Notes under the pieces: model-generated
The model's input: the letters and a program-made list of their open reading frames with translations, nothing else
What the model was told of the DNA's origin: nothing
The model's database searches: none
Origin: a bacterium
GTDB taxonomy: Bacteria; Electryoneota; Electryoneia; Electryoneales; Electryoneaceae
Direction of reading: 5' to 3'
Assembly: GCA_019912845.1 (NCBI GenBank)
Contig: JAIOHU010000102.1
Location: forward strand, 1-47,155
Length of the DNA stretch: 47,155 nucleotides
Shown: in pieces, positions 8,843-16,784 of the stretch
How positions within the stretch are numbered: the first letter of the stretch is position 1
Layout: each line of letters begins with the position of its first letter
Made by a program: the position numbers and the translations under genes

Positions 8843-9493
8843 TCATTTTCTAGCTAAGATAACCTTAAGCTCCTGCGCTTTTAACTGTGGATATTTCTTC
8901 TTAATAAAGGACAAATCTTTTTCGCTCGCATCCAGTATATTTACATCAAAAGTGCCCCCTGCAAATCCAGAGGCAGCTTGATCTATCAGTGGAAGTACCC
9001 CGCCAGAGCGTGGTTCCCCATCTTTGCGTGTACGGTTGATCATTTCAATCCGTCCCAGGTAGACAATAGAATTTTCCGGTACAGTAAAATGGAGATGAAT
9101 ATTAAATTTGAACTGTCCCAGAATAAGAGTTGATCTCCCAATCCCCTGAACCTCTGTTATTCGATACTCTCCAGGTGGTAAATCCGCACTGATGAGGAAA
9201 GAATAGTATAAATTTTCCTGAAAATCATAGCTTCGTATGACCTTGTATTTCTTCTTAAATCCTTTAACGTTCTCAATTGTAACAAACTTCACTTCCGGCT
9301 CGTATGATTCTGCAATTTTATTCGCGGTGTGCAGAGTAAACAGTACTATCGAATTTTTATTTACATCCAGAGACGGTGGAGTGGCATCCAGTGGCATTGT
9401 ATACTTTGTCGCACATCCCGAAAAAAGTACGATTAAAACAGCGCATGCAATCAATGTACTTGAAAACCTTGTCCACATTATTTCTGTCCTCAT
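8843..9493 (-). CDS. Uncharacterised lipoprotein
   Basis: A protein of about 216 residues with a lipoprotein signal: basic N-terminus, hydrophobic stretch, then FSGC with the acylated cysteine at position 27. The mature part is beta-rich, without motifs I recognise; it includes FTLHTANKI, a DLPPGEYRI turn and SIVYLGRIEM, which resemble secreted proteins with an Ig-like or transthyretin-like fold. The open frame extends to a TTG at 9505, but the ATG at 9493, with GGGGG just upstream, is the better start; an ATG at 9478 is also possible. It is the last gene of a run of four small envelope proteins on the minus strand. Function unknown. Confidence 0.7.
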   Translation of the reverse strand: MRTEIMWTRFSSTLIACAVLIVLFSGCATKYTMPLDATPPSLDVNKNSIVLFTLHTANKIAESYEPEVKFVTIENVKGFKKKYKVIRSYDFQENLYYSFLISADLPPGEYRITEVQGIGRSTLILGQFKFNIHLHFTVPENSIVYLGRIEMINRTRKDGEPRSGGVLPLIDQAASGFAGGTFDVNILDASEKDLSFIKKKYPQLKAQELKVILARK

Positions 9494-9587
9494 CGTAACC
9501 CCCAATTATAACAGTATGATTTCAGATTATTTGATTCTGAACACTTACACTGAAAGTAGATCCAACCTTTATATCGTCCTATGATAA

Positions 9588-10028
9588 TCAGAATCTGAAT
9601 GATAGACACACTCCTACCCCATCCCGATACATTTGCGGATTCAGAGACATCATCATTTTCTTATGATTAAGAGCAGTGATACGGTCCTTCGCTTTCGAAC
9701 TCTTTAACAATCCTGCAGTTAGAAGTGTGGCACCACCTATTTCAAGTAAGTAATACATAGGTGCATTGCCATGCTCCTCTTCGCGTAGATTTTCGTCATA
9801 GGTGGTATAAGGGATAAAAGCAAAACCGACAGCACAGGATACACCTCCCAGCACTGCCATCATCGTTCCGCTTGACTTCTGCTGCTCCGCTTCCATAATC
9901 TGACGATCCAGCTCCTGAATAGATACACTTGTTGTATCTAAGGTCTGTGTTGGGAATTCACTCTGTGCCAGTCCAACTGACACGAGCAATAAGGTGAATA
10001 GACAACAGATAAACACTTTCTGACTCAT
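9588..10028 (-). CDS. Small secreted or membrane protein of unknown function
   Basis: A 146-residue protein with a signal peptide (1-21, cleavage after GLAQ). It has a short charged helix (IQELDRQIMEAEQQKSSG), two hydrophobic segments (MAVLGGVSCAVGFAFIP and YYLLEIGGATLLTAGLL), then a basic loop and an end in GVGVCLSFRF. The aromatic C-terminus recalls an outer-membrane beta-signal, but the two hydrophobic segments suit an inner-membrane protein better. The ATG at 10028 has GGGGAG six bases upstream. No family recognised. It lies between two other envelope genes on the same strand, with 74- and 94-base gaps, so separate transcription is possible. Confidence 0.65.
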   Translation of the reverse strand: MSQKVFICCLFTLLLVSVGLAQSEFPTQTLDTTSVSIQELDRQIMEAEQQKSSGTMMAVLGGVSCAVGFAFIPYTTYDENLREEEHGNAPMYYLLEIGGATLLTAGLLKSSKAKDRITALNHKKMMMSLNPQMYRDGVGVCLSFRF

Positions 10029-10102
10029 TGGAATCTCCCCATTTTAGTTTAATCTACCCTTAAAACTGCATAAGTACGCCTTTATTGTTTCTTATAATTC
10101 CA

Positions 10103-10852
10103 CTAAAAATGATATGATAATCGCAAATTGAAGGGAAACAATACATTAAGATCGGCTGAATTCTCTACAAAATCACCTCCATAGGTTTTGAAGGTGACTT
10201 TGGGATTATCCCATTGAAGTAACATAGTTTCCACGCCAACTTTCAGATTTGGTTCAAGAATTTCGTAATACATCCCAACTCCAAACAGACAGAATCCCAT
10301 GGAATTCTGTTCCAGTTCAATATTCTCGACAAGGAATAAGTAGTCTTCAGTTGGGTAGTAGAGATAATAATTTTTATCCTGGCTCACAGTACCACTAAGA
10401 AAATTGAATCCGATTGGATTTACTTCAATGCTTATTTTTGTATGCTTCAATTTTCCATGTAATATGAATGGATCAATACGTATAACCCTCGCATTTAGTT
10501 TTCCTACCTCCATTCGGTTCCAATACTGGAAATTGGCTTTGTAAGAGTTGTAGGATAGCCTGAGCGCCATAGTAACATCTCTAAAAATTACGTTTTCTTT
10601 GTAATCAACACTCATAGAAAGGAAATAGCCAGTATGTCCTTCAAACAGCCAGTCAGGTTGGTAATCCAGACTTAATTCATCATCATGAGTAGTCCAGGCA
10701 TGGTCAATGCCTGCTGAAATCGCAAAGCGATTGTTCGAAGTATTTTCGGAAGCACAAGTGATTGCTGACAAATTTAACAACAGTAGTGACGAGGCTACTA
10801 TTCCAGTTACGATTCTGTTTTGAAGAATATATTGAATACGATGACCTGGCAT
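10103..10852 (-). CDS. Predicted outer-membrane beta-barrel protein, unknown function
   Basis: A protein of about 249 residues. The start is set at the ATG at 10852 because GGGAGGG lies seven bases upstream; the frame extends to 10879 but without a ribosome site. A signal peptide runs to about residue 34 (SAITCASE). The remainder alternates short strands with tight turns and is rich in Tyr, Phe and Asn (for example GYFLSMSVDYKEN, ALRLSYNSYKANF). It ends NLRLSYHF, a typical C-terminal barrel signal with terminal Phe. It resembles the PF13505-type small barrels only in general character. It shares orientation and type with the neighbours at 9588 and 10945. Confidence 0.7.
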   Translation of the reverse strand: MPGHRIQYILQNRIVTGIVASSLLLLNLSAITCASENTSNNRFAISAGIDHAWTTHDDELSLDYQPDWLFEGHTGYFLSMSVDYKENVIFRDVTMALRLSYNSYKANFQYWNRMEVGKLNARVIRIDPFILHGKLKHTKISIEVNPIGFNFLSGTVSQDKNYYLYYPTEDYLFLVENIELEQNSMGFCLFGVGMYYEILEPNLKVGVETMLLQWDNPKVTFKTYGGDFVENSADLNVLFPFNLRLSYHF

Positions 10853-10944
10853 GGCTGCCCTCCCAGTGTAAAACAGCACACGGCTGGAAATAGTGCGAAA
10901 GCAAAATTGAAGTGCTACTCTACTATTATCTTGAATTTGATCAA

Positions 10945-11520
10945 CTACTTGCTAAACTTGTGATAAAAGCTGAGTCCGATTGAAAATTCAATAACATGCC
11001 CGGATTTCAAGTCATCAGAAGCATTCTTACTTTTATAGACGTCGAATGTATATTCCAGCAATGGTGAAATACTGACCCAATCACCAAGTGGAACGAAATA
11101 GCCTACCCCGGCACTGATAGATGTGTACACGATTTCCTGCTTGAAATAGGTGTTTTCGTTTTTTATATCACCATTACTGAAAGTAAGTTGACCAAAAGGA
11201 TTGCCGTTTCCAATTGGTTTATGATAAATAGCCCCAAATAATCCAAAACGTAAATCTCTTGACTTGTACGTACCCTCTTCACTTGTGTATAACTCTACTT
11301 CTGCACCAACTATAAAACGATCTGCGATTGAATATCCAACTTGTGGAGTAAATCGAACATTTACACCATCATTGTTCAGGCTTTCATGACTTTCGCCACC
11401 TTTTGATTCATACTGAAACGAGCCTCCGAATTCCCAGGTATTTCGCTCCAACATTACCTGCGAATAAGCACCTATATTCACAAATAAAATAAAGAGTATG
11501 GCACGACAAACTAGTTTCAT
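10945..11520 (-). CDS. Outer-membrane beta-barrel protein (OmpA_b-brl/porin-like)
   Basis: A 191-residue protein with a signal peptide (1-20, ending GAYSQ), then amphipathic strands such as EFGGSFQYESKGG, FTPQVGYSIADRFIVGAEVELYT and SISAGVGYFVPLGDWVSISPLLEYTF, ending in IEFSIGLSFYHKFSK. The 'GxxVGYF-PL-WVSISPLLEY' pattern is typical of small 8-stranded barrels annotated 'outer membrane beta-barrel protein'. The ATG at 11520 follows GAGGG at nine bases. It is the first gene of the minus-strand run 8843-11520. Function unknown. Confidence 0.75.
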   Translation of the reverse strand: MKLVCRAILFILFVNIGAYSQVMLERNTWEFGGSFQYESKGGESHESLNNDGVNVRFTPQVGYSIADRFIVGAEVELYTSEEGTYKSRDLRFGLFGAIYHKPIGNGNPFGQLTFSNGDIKNENTYFKQEIVYTSISAGVGYFVPLGDWVSISPLLEYTFDVYKSKNASDDLKSGHVIEFSIGLSFYHKFSK

Positions 11521-11730
11521 AGCACAAATCCCTCAATAAAATTGTATCGTAAACACTCTATAAAACTCATGTTCAGGAATAAAGCCTTTTTTATTGAGCT
11601 AGAAAGGACGAATATATCTTAGTTTAAAGCACTACTACTTATTAGTCAAGATTTTTCAACGAAATATTAAAGTAATAAATGTATATTTGCTACATAAAGA
11701 TATACTAGTAGACTATTTGAATAAGAAAAT

Positions 11731-11849
11731 CATACTCACCAAAAACAGAAAACCCCTCAAGTCATTAAACCTGAGGGGTATTAGAGCTGTAGCTGTAAAT
11801 GATTTAACGGTTTCCACCGCGGTCGTTCGAACCTCTTTTGTTGAAGGGA
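11731..11849 (-). repeat. Duplicated pnp 3' end with terminator, distal copy
   Basis: This matches 13928-14048 over the whole length with 10 mismatches and 2 single-base gaps. Read on the minus strand it encodes the last 14 residues of PNPase (PFNKRGSNDRGGNR) plus stop. All three base differences inside these codons are synonymous. It is followed by the same terminator hairpin. No upstream pnp coding sequence is attached, so it is an isolated gene tail. Together with the other copy it brackets the gene at 12016-13650 as direct repeats. Confidence 0.92.
11752..11779 (-). terminator. Terminator hairpin of the distal pnp-tail copy
   Basis: ACCCCTCA/TGAGGGGT stem with a loop about 10 bases wide, followed on the minus strand by TTTTCTGTTTTT. 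It is probably still able to stop transcription coming from the right. Confidence 0.7.
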
Positions 11850-12015
11850 TGGTGTGAACTGCAGCTTACTACTGGTTTTCCTGCTTGGATTTTGATAAAC
11901 TATATGACTTGCCAAGTATGTATATTTTATGTCTATGCAGGCACGTGGTTTTTCTCAAGCCAAAAAATTCGTTATCTTGAAATAATAGAATTTGCACCAA
12001 TTGATGGATTTTCAA

Positions 12016-13650
12016 ATGAAATACCAGCTTCTCCTTGTAACAGTATTCTTCTACCTGCTTTCATCCAGTGTGTCTGCCCAGTGGTCGTCACTTGGTAACC
12101 GCGCAGCAGGCACAGATATTTGTGTCACAGGTTCAATGAAACTTGCTGCTACAGAAGATGGTGGTGCCTGGATTGGCTGGAATTGTGGGTATCAATCCTA
12201 CATTCAACGAGTAACAGCGGATGGTTATCTCCTTTTCGATTCCTCCGCTGTCACACTCACCCCCGACTCGCTGGCAGTTACAAATATCCTGATGGACATT
12301 CTCCCGGTAGAAGGGGATGAATTGATGGTGGCATATTCCAATTTCGGTCTTCATCCCAATGGACGAATGTGCATATATGGTCAACGGTTCACTGCAGAAG
12401 GGGAGAGGTTGTTCGATCCGTTTGATTCACGAGTGTCCTGGACAACAAATGGCAATGAAAGTGGATGGCGTCGTATTGTCACAGACGGTAACAATGGTTT
12501 CTGGGCGTTTTACTTCCGTGATTTATCAACTAATCTTTATATCTGCGGGATGAATGCTGATGGCACCAAAAAAATGAGGAATCAACGTTTAGTAGGGGAT
12601 ATAGGTACTATTTACGGTCCTGAACCTGTTCCTGATGATTCCGGCGGTGTCCATCTTGCCTGGGGTTCGGGTCCTGGTACATACTATCGTCACATGCTTC
12701 ACACGGAGGATTTTGCCAATGCTCAACCCCAGCTTGTGGTTGATGGCTGGAGTGGTGGATATCATGCAGTAAAGGACCGTACGGGTGGATGTTTTGTGAT
12801 TGGAAGTACTGGAGGTGTGCAGCATGTCATGTACAATGGCGATCTCCCCTGGGGCTTGGAGGGTCAGGATAATATCGATTTTGCTCACGGTAACTCCTCC
12901 GCTGTTTCAACCCCAGACAGTGGTTTTGCTAGAGCTGGAGCATACCGCTCAGGAGTTTTCTTGGTCAGAATCAATTCGGATTACTCGGAATATTATGAAG
13001 ATTTTTCTATCTTATTGAATAATCCGGATGAAGAAAGTGTGGATTCTTATGTGGATCCAATATTACGCTATGATTCTTCCAGTGATGTATTCTACATATG
13101 CTATGTATCTATTGGGGAAGTTCATGATTATTACTTGACCACAAGAAAAGTTGATGGTGCCACTGCTGAAAATCTCTGGGATGAACCGGTGAGAATCGGT
13201 CCACTCACTGATGGATCTTCCAGTGGAATTCTTGCTGTTTTGACTTCGGATGGTTCGCTAATCCTGTCAAATTTGTTCAGAGATCATGGAAGTATGTTGC
13301 TTCTTTACAAAATTTATCCCGATGGAACTCTTGCGGGCAGTGATCAAGCTGTTTCACCGGTTACACCGTCTGAAATGGTGAAGAGTTTCAACCTGCTTTC
13401 CACCTTTCCCAATCCATTTAACGGTACCGTTACATTACGGGTTTCCCTTGAATATCCCGGAACTTACAAGTGGTCTGTATATTCATTGACAGGTGAGTTG
13501 GTTTCCACCCAGCATTTTGTGGCAAGCCGGTCTGGTACATTCGAACAAACCTGGACACCGTCTGCGGGGTTGGCTGGTGGAGTCTATTTTGTACGTTGGA
13601 CGAAAAGCGGTCAACACCTTGCAACCACGAAAGCTGTGTATATGCCCTGA
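12016..13650 (+). CDS. Secreted protein with type IX (Por) C-terminal sorting domain
   Basis: A protein of about 544 residues with signal peptide MKYQLLLVTVFFYLLSSSVSAQ. The long middle region is beta-rich with repeated motifs of the kind 'VTADGYLLFD', 'FTAEGERLFDP' and 'GMNADGTKKM', suggesting beta-propeller blades. The last 85 or so residues form a type A sorting domain: TFPNPFNGTVTLRV, VYSLTGELV and GGVYFVRW, ending KAVYMP. Family knowledge: such domains are recognised by the type IX secretion machine. The frame opens at a TTG (11992), with in-frame ATGs at 12004 and 12016; 12016 gives the most normal signal peptide. The gene lies between two direct copies of the pnp tail and points towards pnp (convergent). 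Exported role unknown. Confidence 0.82.
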   Translation: MKYQLLLVTVFFYLLSSSVSAQWSSLGNRAAGTDICVTGSMKLAATEDGGAWIGWNCGYQSYIQRVTADGYLLFDSSAVTLTPDSLAVTNILMDILPVEGDELMVAYSNFGLHPNGRMCIYGQRFTAEGERLFDPFDSRVSWTTNGNESGWRRIVTDGNNGFWAFYFRDLSTNLYICGMNADGTKKMRNQRLVGDIGTIYGPEPVPDDSGGVHLAWGSGPGTYYRHMLHTEDFANAQPQLVVDGWSGGYHAVKDRTGGCFVIGSTGGVQHVMYNGDLPWGLEGQDNIDFAHGNSSAVSTPDSGFARAGAYRSGVFLVRINSDYSEYYEDFSILLNNPDEESVDSYVDPILRYDSSSDVFYICYVSIGEVHDYYLTTRKVDGATAENLWDEPVRIGPLTDGSSSGILAVLTSDGSLILSNLFRDHGSMLLLYKIYPDGTLAGSDQAVSPVTPSEMVKSFNLLSTFPNPFNGTVTLRVSLEYPGTYKWSVYSLTGELVSTQHFVASRSGTFEQTWTPSAGLAGGVYFVRWTKSGQHLATTKAVYMP

Positions 13651-13793
13651 GTAGCCCTCACTCCATTGGTGTTCCTTGTGGGGACCGGTGGCGCACACCG
13701 TTCCGCAATTGTTGTATCATCTAGTCACGGAATGGTATAAATTTATGGTTCCTCGCTGTTTCTTATGGGTAATAACTTGGGCTTCTGAATGGA

Positions 13794-13872
13794 CGTCATT
13801 GCGAACGTAGTGAAGCAATCTCGCTTTAGGTTAGCGTGAGATTGCCGCGTCACTACGTTCCTCGCAATGACG
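13794..13872. repeat. REP/MITE-like hairpin starting and ending in CGTCATTGCGA / its complement
   Basis: A long imperfect inverted repeat: CGTCATTGCGAACGTAGTG at the left pairs with CACTACGTTCCTCGCAATGACG at the right, and GCAATCTC pairs with GAGATTGC inside. Elements beginning CGTCATTGCGA and containing GAAGCAATCTC are familiar intergenic repeats in many bacterial genomes. Only one copy is in this window, inside the segment bounded by the pnp-tail repeats. Confidence 0.75.
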
Positions 13873-13927
13873 ATGTTTACACTCCTAATTCTCTACCCAC
13901 ACAAAATAGCGAAGAGCCAATTTTATT

Positions 13928-14048
13928 CATACTCGCCCAAAAAACAGAAAACCCCTCAAGTCAGAAGACCTGAGGGGTATTAGAGCTATAGTTGTAATTG
14001 ATTTAGCGATTTCCACCGCGGTCGTTCGAACCTCGTTTGTTGAAGGGA
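13928..14048 (-). repeat. pnp 3' end with terminator, gene-attached copy
   Basis: The functional end of pnp (last 15 codons, stop, 3' UTR and terminator), about 90% identical to 11731-11849. It contains the palindrome GTTCGAAC in both copies. Confidence 0.92.
13951..13978 (-). terminator. Rho-independent terminator of pnp
   Basis: A 12-bp stem with one imperfect pair (ACCCCTCAAGTC against GACCTGAGGGGT) and a four-base loop, followed on the minus strand by TTTTCTGTTTTTT. It ends the long translation operon. Confidence 0.88.
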
Positions 14049-16189
14049 CGATTGGGACGTCCACCGCCGCCGCCGCCACGTGGTGGTTTGGGCTTTTCAA
14101 CATATCCTTCAGGTTTTGGAAGCAGAACCCTGTGTGATAAATCGAGTTTTCCTTCAGGAGTAATTTTGATCAACTGTACTTCTACCTTATCGCCGACAGC
14201 GAGAACATCACTCACCGCATTGATACGTTTGTAATCAATTTCCGAGATGTGCAGCAAGCCTTCCTTACCAGGGAAAATCTCGCAAAACGCGCCGAAGTCC
14301 ATTATCTTCTGGACTGTTGCATTGTAGACCTTGCCCACTTCCGGCTCTTGAAGCATGTTTTTCAGTGCCAACATTGCGCCTTCGGAGGACTCATCACTGG
14401 TGGAAGAAATACAAAGTGTACCGTCATCATCAATATCGATGTTGACGTTATGCTCCGACTGAATTTGACGGATGTTTTTGCCACCCGGTCCAATCACCAA
14501 ACCAATCTTATCAGGATCAATGGACATGAAATGAATACGAGGTGCATTTGCGGCGAGTGTCGGCTTGTGCTCGGCGATGCAACTATCCATGATGTTCAGG
14601 ATATGCATCCGTCCCTCTTTCGCCTGATCGAGTGCCAACGCCATGATGTTTTTCGGCAAGCCTTCGATTTTGATATCCATCTGGAAAGCAGTGATACCAT
14701 TTTTGGTACCGGCTACCTTGAAGTCCATATCACCAAGATGATCTTCATCGCCGAGAATGTCAGAGAGGACAGCGAACTCCTCGCCCTCCATGATAAGCCC
14801 CATGGCGATACCGGCGACAGATGCCTTCAGGGGTACACCAGCATCCATTGCACACATTGAACCAGCACAAACCGAAGCCATTGAAGATGAACCGTTGGAT
14901 TCGAGAATATCACTGACGATCCGCACGGTATATGGAAATTCTTCCCAGGGTGGGAGTTGATTCTTCAGCGCACGTTCGGCTAAATGACCATGTCCCTGTT
15001 CACGTCGTCCAGTACCGAGGAATTTTTTTACCTCGCCTGTGCTGAACGGCGGGAAGTTGTAATGGAGCATGAAGGTTTTCCAGTAATTTGCTTCAAGATC
15101 ATCAATCTTCTGCTCATCCATTTTAGTTCCGAGCGTACATGCTGCGAGAGATTGGGTTTGCCCACGTGTGAAAAGCGCGCTGCCATGAGCCTTGGGGAGA
15201 ACGTCAACCTCGACATTGATCTCTCTGATATCTTTGAGACCACGTCCATCAAGACGAACTTTATCTTTGAGAACTCGAGCACGCATCGCTTTTTTGAGAA
15301 TCTTTTCGAGTGCCCACCCGATCAATTTCTCCTGCTCGGGAAATTCTTCTGCAAGAGTTTCACGTATTTCATCTTTCAAAGCTTTTTGAGCTTCTCTTCT
15401 TTCGGCTTTTTCCTGAATTAAAATAGTCGCATCAACCTTTGATGCAGCCAGTTCATTCACACGATTCTGAATCTCTTCAGGAATGACAAAGGCTTCCCAC
15501 TCACGTTTTGGCTTTCCAATTTCAGCGGCAATATCTTTTTGAAGCTGGACAAGCTGCTTGATTGGTTCGTGTGCGAAGTTGATGGCATCGAGAAATTCTG
15601 ATTCATCGACTTCCTGCGCTTCACCTTCAACCATGACGATTGCATCTGCTGTACCACTGACGAGCAGGTGCATATCACATTGATCCTTTTCCGATGAGAG
15701 TGGATTCAATATGAATTTCCCGTCAATCCTGCCAACATTTACCGAAGCGACAGGTTCAAGGAAGGGGATGTCCGAAACCATCAATGCTGTACTTGCACCC
15801 AACGCGCCGAGAATATCGCCTTCATTTTCGCCATCATGACTAAGTACGCTGATCAAAACCTGCGTTTCATTGTAATAGCCATCAGGGAAAAGCGGGCGAA
15901 TGGGACGATCGATCAAACGTGAAACGAGGACTTCCTTCTCGTGAGGACGTGCTTCACGTTTGAAGAAGCCTCCGGGAATTTTCCCGCCAGCGTACATTTT
16001 TTCGCGATAGTCGACAGATAAGGGGAAAAAATCTGTATTATCACCACGTTCTTTTCTCGAGACAACCGTTGCCAATACAACAGTGTCCTCGTATTGAACC
16101 CATGCTGCACCGTCAGCCTGCCGTGCAACTTTGCCGATCTCAACGGATAATTTCCTGCCGCCGAGTTCGATCTCTTTCTTAATTACCAT
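14003..16189 (-). CDS. pnp: Polyribonucleotide nucleotidyltransferase (PNPase)
   Basis: A 728-residue 3'-5' phosphorolytic exoribonuclease, core of RNA turnover. The domain order is standard: first RNase PH domain (GRKLSVEIGKVARQADG...), helical linker, second RNase PH domain with the catalytic stretch GDMDFKVAGTKNGITAFQMD, KH domain around 555-615 (IGLVIGPGGKNIRQIQ), and S1 domain around 619-690 (GKVYNATVQKIMDFGAFCEI). A Gly/Arg/Asn-rich tail (PRGGGGGG...) follows. The start is the ATG at 16189, with GGAGGA five bases upstream; the frame reaches back to 16216 without a ribosome site. It lies downstream of rpsO as in many bacteria. Its last codons and terminator are duplicated at 11731-11849. 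Confidence 0.98.
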   Translation of the reverse strand: MVIKKEIELGGRKLSVEIGKVARQADGAAWVQYEDTVVLATVVSRKERGDNTDFFPLSVDYREKMYAGGKIPGGFFKREARPHEKEVLVSRLIDRPIRPLFPDGYYNETQVLISVLSHDGENEGDILGALGASTALMVSDIPFLEPVASVNVGRIDGKFILNPLSSEKDQCDMHLLVSGTADAIVMVEGEAQEVDESEFLDAINFAHEPIKQLVQLQKDIAAEIGKPKREWEAFVIPEEIQNRVNELAASKVDATILIQEKAERREAQKALKDEIRETLAEEFPEQEKLIGWALEKILKKAMRARVLKDKVRLDGRGLKDIREINVEVDVLPKAHGSALFTRGQTQSLAACTLGTKMDEQKIDDLEANYWKTFMLHYNFPPFSTGEVKKFLGTGRREQGHGHLAERALKNQLPPWEEFPYTVRIVSDILESNGSSSMASVCAGSMCAMDAGVPLKASVAGIAMGLIMEGEEFAVLSDILGDEDHLGDMDFKVAGTKNGITAFQMDIKIEGLPKNIMALALDQAKEGRMHILNIMDSCIAEHKPTLAANAPRIHFMSIDPDKIGLVIGPGGKNIRQIQSEHNVNIDIDDDGTLCISSTSDESSEGAMLALKNMLQEPEVGKVYNATVQKIMDFGAFCEIFPGKEGLLHISEIDYKRINAVSDVLAVGDKVEVQLIKITPEGKLDLSHRVLLPKPEGYVEKPKPPRGGGGGGRPNRPFNKRGSNDRGGNR

Positions 16190-16283
16190 TTTTATCCTCC
16201 ATGTCAGGTCTGCCAAGCGGAGTGAATTGTATTCTGGAGGAATTCAAGCTGAATAATTTGTTGTCTCGCAAGAAATAAGTTGC

Positions 16284-16336
16284 CATTCCAGCGGAAACGG
16301 GAACCCACATTGTGGATGCCCACCTTCGCAGGAATG
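16284..16336. repeat. Imperfect hairpin repeat (CATTCC...GGAATG) between rpsO and pnp
   Basis: CATTCCAGCGGAAACGGGAACCCA at the left pairs imperfectly with TGCCCACCTTCGCAGGAATG at the right. It resembles the common intergenic 'CATTCCTGCGAAGG' element family. It lies in the rpsO-pnp spacer, so it would be transcribed and could act in mRNA processing or stability. Confidence 0.55.
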
Positions 16337-16455
16337 ACGCTCGCTGGTAATTCGGACAACGCTTCACAGTATGTCACAGCTTGAACGCACCAAGAAAATC
16401 TTACTGCACCATGATGCCTGGAGACCTGGATTAGTCGTAAACCACCTTTGTGGGT

Positions 16456-16725
16456 TTAGCGACGTATACCAAGTTCCTTGATTAAATCTCTGTACTTCTG
16501 AACATCTTTTGATTTGAGAAAGTCCAGCAAACGACGTCTCTTACCAACCATCTTGAGTAATCCACGTCTGGAATGGTGATCCTTGCTGTGGGTACGGAAA
16601 TGACCGGTTAACATATTGATCCGAGATGTAAGGAGTGCGATCTGCACTTCAGTTTTTCCTGAATCTTGATCATCCTTCCCGAACTTCTGGATGATCTCCG
16701 CAGTTGTTTCTTTTGACAGCGCCAT
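16456..16725 (-). CDS. rpsO: 30S ribosomal protein S15
   Basis: An 89-residue S15, the usual length. Recognisable are [24 protein letters not shown], then [25 protein letters not shown] and [12 protein letters not shown]. It binds 16S rRNA helices and nucleates the platform of the small subunit. The ATG at 16725 has GAGGA upstream. It sits between ribF and pnp in the conserved order. The 239-base rpsO-pnp spacer with its hairpin repeat is longer than usual; in E. coli this spacer carries RNase III and PNPase control. Confidence 0.98.
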   Translation of the reverse strand: MALSKETTAEIIQKFGKDDQDSGKTEVQIALLTSRINMLTGHFRTHSKDHHSRRGLLKMVGKRRRLLDFLKSKDVQKYRDLIKELGIRR

Positions 16726-16784
16726 TTTTTCCTCTTACGCTATGTTGGTGTTCTTTTGTTGTATTCGTATTAAGATTTTAATGT

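Larger units (their letters stand above)
11521..12015. other. 495-base intergenic region holding a duplicated pnp tail
   Basis: This lies between divergent genes at 11520 (-) and 12016 (+), so promoters for both should be here. The one recognisable element is the 119-base copy of the pnp 3' end and terminator at 11731-11849. The remainder is AT-rich, and I see no RNA gene or coding frame in it. Confidence 0.6.
13651..14002. other. 352-base intergenic region between convergent genes
   Basis: It contains a REP-like imperfect palindrome (13794-13872) and the pnp terminator (13951-13978). Nothing else was recognised; no T-tailed hairpin clearly serves the plus-strand gene ending at 13650. Confidence 0.6.

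Noticed and set aside
11838..12098. 86-residue plus-strand frame over the pnp-tail copy and the start of the cargo gene
   Set aside because: It crosses the duplicated tail and overlaps the signal peptide of the real gene in another frame; its composition is not protein-like.
11850..13927. A complete integrative element between the pnp-tail repeats
   Set aside because: No integrase, transposase or relaxase frame occurs in the segment, so only a cargo remnant or cassette can be proposed.
14025..14040. tRNA-like GGTTCGAAC (T-loop motif) in both pnp-tail copies
   Set aside because: It is simply the Gly-Ser-Asn codons of the PNPase tail; no acceptor stem, D-arm or anticodon arm is present around either copy.
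14249..14860. 203-residue open frame opposite pnp
   Set aside because: Antisense shadow of a highly conserved gene; no ribosome site or known domain.
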